NCBI RefSeq assembly: GCF_000002075.1
Contig: NW_004797283.1
Span: forward strand, 317,392 to 381,391
From: Aplysia californica
Taxonomy: Eukaryota; Mollusca; Gastropoda; Aplysiida; Aplysiidae
Direction: 5' to 3'
Length of the DNA: 64,000 nt
Below are positions 60,337-64,000 of the stretch, piece after piece. The notes under the pieces were generated by a model. The model made no database searches. It was given only the letters and a program-made list of their open reading frames with translations, and was not told the origin of the DNA. Every line of letters starts with the position of its first letter. Position 1 is the first letter of the stretch. Position numbers and translations under genes: made by a program.

Positions 60337-63300
60337 GCGCATGTGCGCCTTTGTGTGTGGGAGACAGGTGACGGGGGGGAGAAGGTAAGTATGTGCACAA
60401 ACATGAGATCCGGACAACTCTTTAGAAGTAATGGATAAATTACTTATAACGTTTTTCCCACCTTATCAACAATAGTGAATTTATAGTTATTGCAAGTTGA
60501 TACTTTTGTTTCTTGACCTTTTAAGCTGTCAGACAGCACACTCTTCCCTTTACCTGTACCGTTCTCTAGCTATCTCTGTTTGTGCTGATATCTTCCCTTC
60601 CTCTCTGATGTCTTGAGCTTTCTTCCATCTTTGCCATGCCCAGCGCTGCAACTGATGAACATATTGACAAACTTAAGACATTAACAGAACATAGTCTCAA
60701 ATATACAAGGATCAAGTTGGCTGATGAGGTAATAATAATGATAATAATAATAAATAGCATTTGTGTAGCCCAAATCCCGGCTCACCGGCAAGCTCTGTGT
60801 CCTTTGAAACCTACATGATGACCCAAGCAGACCCTCAAACACTCAGAAACATTCTCAACTTCCCAGGAAAATTAAGGGGTGTTATGATCGTATTTTCGTA
60901 AAATTGATTAAAAAGGAAAAAAAAAGTTAAAAAACCACCACGATTCCGCCAAATTCATAATGATTTCCCGCCCTTCTCCCAAATATTTTCGTTTTCATTC
61001 ATTTTCATGGTGTTTCCGCGACAAGGAAATCTGAAAATGAAATTCCCGGCTTTTTCCCACTTGAGTGGGACACCTGACTCTATGACACTACAAGTAATGG
61101 AAGCATTTGCAGCTCAGTCTAAAACATGTAGGTTATGTCATACCTGACAAGCTCAGGACTTGTATCAACATTGTAAACTTGTCACAGTCATGGTCTCGGT
61201 TCTCAGGATAAAACTACTTGTAATTATTCATCAATAACAGAACAGACAAAATAACTATTAATAGGTTAGATTGACTCCTTGACCCCGGAACTGATTTCCA
61301 AACTTTGACAGAATTGATATTTTTTTAAACAACTCAACTCGACTACTTTCACAACTTATGCTTAGACTCAAGACAAAGAATCAACAAAAAACATAAAAAA
61401 GAAGAGGTATAGTTTCCCTCAGAGAAGTTTTGAACAAAGTTTTATTCCCACTCATTACAATCAAGATGAAAAACTGCTTATAACTATCGTTCCCATGTGC
61501 GTCACCCCAGCTTCTGGGAGCGATCGCTCGTCATTTTGGGTAGAAGCTTCAACAGCTGAGGGACACCACTCGGGTTTAATGAGGTGAGGTAAAGTACACA
61601 GAATATGAGAACGAAAAACCATTCTATGCCAAGCCCCATACTTTGGGGTTTTGGAACTATTTTTGTTTTTGTTTTGACCATTAGTACATGAATCTCATTT
61701 CTAAACAGAGCTGGGGGGGGGGGGGGGGGGGGAGGGAGGGAGAACATAGCAAGTATAGAGAAAAGATCCAAAGAGCTTGTTTGTACACCACCTCCAGGCA
61801 CTAAAAAATCTATGCATTATTCAATGTAATCAAATAAAGTTTTTTTTTAAAAGGCCTCTTACCTGCCCCACTCGCAGATGTAATGCCAACTTGATTCTCA
61901 TCTCCTTGATGTTGGAATGTACAACATTCAGTCTGAATGAGTCCATACCAAACCTCTGTAGACAGATGAGGACAAAGACAAAGTATCAACATAACAGTCA
62001 AATAAAATCTGCATACACAACTTTATAAAACTGGGCCAGACAGAGAAAATTCAGATGGCACTGTACCAATAACAATAACAATAACAGAAATCATCCAAAT
62101 TGACAGAAAAAGGACTTTAAAAATGCAAATGGAGATCGTTTATAGTCAATCAGTTAAAAACACATTTTTGAGGCAACATGTTGAAATCAGGCGCTCTTCC
62201 ATTTTTGAGCATTTGGAGTTATTGGTGTAATAATATTAAAGCTTGAGCATTTGTCTTGCTTTCAACAACAAAATAATTGAATAGAAGCCAAGATATTTGC
62301 AATTGAAGGAGGTTGGGGTTGCCTGATGTCAGAGGTAAAATTAACAAGAAAATGGCAACCAATGTTTGGTGACTTCCAAAGCTTGAGTGTCCTTGAAAAT
62401 CGAAAATTTACATTTGTTTGTGCCTTTGGTCAACGTTTTATTTTTCAGAAAAATCCTCACAGAAATGAACTTTTCAATGGACATAAAAGGTGTTGAGCCT
62501 AACCCCCCCCATAGAATTTGACCAACAGGTGGGAAATGTCGGTTTCATTATTTTGACGAGCACCTGATTTCACCACTGTGCCAAACATTTGAGAGGCATC
62601 GTCGTGAAATCAGGCGCTCGTCAAAATAATGAATTCAAAGAAATTGTCATTTTTCCCTCCAGTTTGGCAATTTCTAGCCATTTTTTGTTTTTTGGCTAGG
62701 CAACTTTTACGTCCAATTAAAAACACATTTCTGCGTAGATTTTATTTTAAAATGTTGATTACATGCACAAAAAATGTAAGTTTTCAGTTTCCAAGGACTA
62801 TCAAGCTTTGAAAATCGTGAAACTTTGGTGGCCATTTTCTCACTAATTTTACCTCTGAAACAAGACGACCCTCAACTCCTTCAATCACAAATATCTCGAC
62901 TTCTATCTATAGATGGTTATTTTTTTCACCAAAATCAAGACAAACGAACAAAATTTAAGGTGATACAAATGACTCCATATGCCCAAAAATTGACAAGCGC
63001 CAGATTCCACCCCATTGTGACACATTTGCTTTTTTTCTTTGACTTTGAAACTTGACATTTTGTTCTATCACAAGTAACTAGAGATGTAACAGTGCAAATG
63101 CATTAGTAAGGACAGAATGGCACAAGCTCAAGAGAGAGACATTCACAAACTGACACATTGTTAAAAACTCAAAGATTTAAATATCAAATAAAGGTTTTAT
63201 GTCAATTCTTAAACACAACTGGAATTCTGATGAAAGAAAAAAAAGAAAAAGTATAATAAAGAAGCAGCTGAAGCATAAAAAGTAGTTTACTTACCACGAG

Positions 63301-63818
63301 CTGACTGCAATAGTGCTGATCTGCCATGGCTTCTCTCTCTCGTTTCAGATTACGCAAGGATATGACTAATCAAGATAAGGTCAGATTTACTAGACTTGGA
63401 AACGAACCTTAATGTATCACAGGAAACAATTGTCACATACTGAATGGATTATCATCTATACATATTAACCTGAGTTTAAAAAGGGACAACACTGTGTACA
63501 TATTATAAGACTGAAATATCAAAATAATGTCATAGCAATGTTCTTTCTTTGTGTGATTTGTGCCCCCCTGCATGTTCTGTGAGCAGTCGTTGTTTATACA
63601 CTCCCTGTGCAGCAAAATATGTTTTCTTTAGAGAGATGTAACCTACAAATAAATGTCTGTCTCTGATAGGATTGGAGAAGGCACTAACTGCAGGACTTTA
63701 AGTCATATCGATCAGAGTCAGAAATCTTACAATAAAGACACAATGAAAATACCAAACCTTCATAGAGTTGTTTCCAACTGCCCTCAAAGGAAAGAATGAT
63801 GTTAAATGGGAGCAAGCA
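42150..63818 (-). CDS. SFI1: SFI1 homologue, centrin-binding centrosomal protein (3' 21 exons)
   Basis: Exons, minus strand: 63758-63818 (least sure), 63295-63365, 61863-61955, 60554-60645, 59783-59849, 58588-58718, 58177-58258, 56144-56322, 55544-55619, 54313-54485, 52815-52917, 51479-51575, 50853-51013, 50271-50420, 48596-49047, 47766-47864, 46751-46958, 45957-46164, 44406-45174, 42835-42943, 42150-42266. All are GT-AG, phases agree throughout, and 3498 nt give 1165 residues plus stop. Residues 1 to about 590 hold SFI1-type helical repeats with spaced aromatic/Trp pairs (FFSRWRQQL, VFSTWVSRAK, VFFQRWRQ, KLSLYWKRWL). In the family these form a long helix that binds centrins at the spindle pole/centriole. 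A Ser/Pro/Thr-rich linker and a C-terminal helical module follow. The N-terminus is outside the window. Confidence 0.92.
43583..43624 (-). repeat. SINE family A remnant with internal deletion
   Basis: The module start 'ttttacggcactcgcaac' is joined directly to the family's other end 'agcacccgccaaccacc'. About 130 bases are missing between two short repeats. It lies in an SFI1 intron. Confidence 0.7.
44057..44113. repeat. Miniature palindromic element (copy 2)
   Basis: Arms 'cagtgtaagactgacatac' and 'gtatggcagagtcttacact'. Same sequence as 12584-12643. It lies in an SFI1 intron. Confidence 0.65.
46464..46563. other. Assembly gap (100 N)
   Basis: Exactly 100 N, the usual placeholder for a gap of unknown size. 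It lies in the SFI1 intron between 46164 and 46751. Exon phases on both sides agree, so no coding exon need be missing. Confidence 0.98.
47342..47690 (-). repeat. tRNA-derived SINE (family D), full length
   Basis: Minus-strand head 'ggtggccaagtggttacact' with B box GGGTTTGAATCC, a shared body ('gtgtccttaggaaaggcact') and a 3' end of the type 'gcgctataaaaatgcagttt' with TTATTA repeats. It is homologous along its length to 55046-55400 and lies in an SFI1 intron. Confidence 0.85.
49363..49771. mobile_element. MITE family M copy
   Basis: Ends TGGTGAAATCAGGCGCTCGT and, reversed, TGGAATCAGGCGCTCGTTAG. Opposite orientation to the 6594 copy. SFI1 intron. Confidence 0.85.
52217..52385 (-). repeat. 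SINE family A body with a GC-type hairpin module
   Basis: The module reads 'gagctcgcaactgcataagg' ... GAGCGCC, the form typical of families B and C, joined to a family A body ('agattagaggtgttacaag'). SFI1 intron, sense. Confidence 0.85.
52930..53591. other. SFI1 intron sequence, nothing recognised
   Basis: No repeat shared with the rest of the window was seen. Confidence 0.4.
53592..53755 (-). repeat. SINE family A copy
   Basis: Complete copy with perfect 7-bp stem arms. SFI1 intron, sense. Confidence 0.87.
54921..54979. repeat. (AT)n microsatellite
   Basis: About 28 AT units in an SFI1 intron. Confidence 0.95.
55046..55400 (+). repeat. tRNA-derived SINE (family D), full length
   Basis: Head 'ggtggcctggtggttaggct', B box GGGGTTCGAGCC, body 'ggaaaggcactttacacgaa', and a 3' end 'gcgctatacaaatgctatct' with TATC repeats. 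SFI1 intron, antisense. Confidence 0.87.
55838..56098. repeat. Compound (CA)n array, ~260 bp
   Basis: CA repeats with higher-order variants (CACATACACACAAACA units). It ends 46 bases from the SFI1 exon at 56144. Long Cys/Val or Thr/His frames across it are artefacts. Confidence 0.95.
56384..56552 (-). repeat. SINE family A copy (diverged stem)
   Basis: Module 'tgcacttgcaaaccaaaaag' ... 'aagagcctgagattagagg' and the standard family end. SFI1 intron, sense. Confidence 0.82.
56637..56802 (-). repeat. tRNA-derived SINE (family D), 3'-truncated
   Basis: Minus-strand head 'gtggcgtcagtagcttaatg' with a B-box-like GTTCGAGGG and family body. SFI1 intron. Confidence 0.7.
60284..60360. repeat. (GT)n microsatellite, interrupted
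   Basis: GT units with GTTT interruptions in an SFI1 intron. Confidence 0.9.
60729..60870 (-). repeat. tRNA-derived SINE (family D), 5'-truncated
   Basis: The 3' part 'tttcctgggaagttgagaat' through 'gggctacacaaatgctattt' with a TTATTA tail in minus orientation. SFI1 intron. Confidence 0.7.
62180..62576. mobile_element. MITE family M copy, left member of an inverted pair
   Basis: Same orientation as the 6594 copy. Right end 'ttgacgagcacctgatttca'. About 26 bases separate it from the next copy. Confidence 0.83.
62603..63011. mobile_element. MITE family M copy, right member of an inverted pair
   Basis: Opposite orientation to 62180-62576. Left end 'gtgaaatcaggcgctcgtca', right end reversed 'gggtggaatctggcgcttgt'. 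Confidence 0.85.
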
Positions 63819-64000
63819 CTAAACAAACAGCCAATAATCCCGGATATCTAAAAACAAAACTACAGGAATAGATGTAAAAATAAGAAACCCTAAGCCCATT
63901 GGACTCGCAAAGATTTATCTATTCAACGCAAGAAACTTAAACCATCCCTACTCAACCAAGGTCCACAGTCTTGGAAAAAAGAATTATCATAAAAAAACAC

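Overview
This is a stretch of animal (metazoan) nuclear genome, not a prokaryote. The two recognisable genes are broken into short exons with clean GT-AG introns. Non-coding DNA is AT-rich and full of dinucleotide repeats, tRNA-derived SINEs, short terminal-inverted-repeat (TIR) elements and LINEs. The RTE-type LINE (misannotated in databases as 'craniofacial development protein 2-like') and the SINE/MITE load fit a lophotrochozoan, most likely a mollusc. That placement is inference; nothing here fixes the species. No tRNA or rRNA gene, CRISPR array, LTR element or virus-like element was seen.

Genes, all on the minus strand. (1) SFI1 homologue, 42150-63818: 21 exons that chain in frame, with the 5' end beyond the right edge. 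It holds a long series of W-containing centrin-binding repeats, a Ser/Pro-rich linker and a conserved C-terminal helical module. A 100-base assembly gap (46464-46563) lies in one intron. (2) M6PR homologue (cation-dependent mannose-6-phosphate receptor), 12236-28357: seven exons, 238 residues, complete. (3) The 3' end of an unrecognised gene, 9492-10982: two well-supported exons, one tentative exon and a downstream polyadenylation signal. The three lie head to tail with no sign of shared function.

Layout. 1-9.4 kb: repeats only. 9.5-11 kb: unrecognised gene end. 12.2-28.4 kb: M6PR, with an RTE LINE, a hAT element, pogo-like MITEs and SINEs in its introns. 24.4-27.7 kb (in the first intron): a cluster of TIR elements and a full-length SINE. 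28.4-42 kb: intergenic, dominated by nested transposons and microsatellites, including a four-element nest at 31.2-36.7 kb. 42.1-64 kb: SFI1, with SINEs and a 0.4-kb MITE family in its introns.

Most notable observation: three otherwise different SINE-like families (called A, B and C here) end in the same ~40-base 3' module. It folds into a stem-loop with a strongly conserved loop, and its stem shows two compensatory base-pair changes between families. It looks like a shared reverse-transcriptase recognition hairpin. Every scorable A and B copy but one lies on the minus strand and every C copy on the plus strand.
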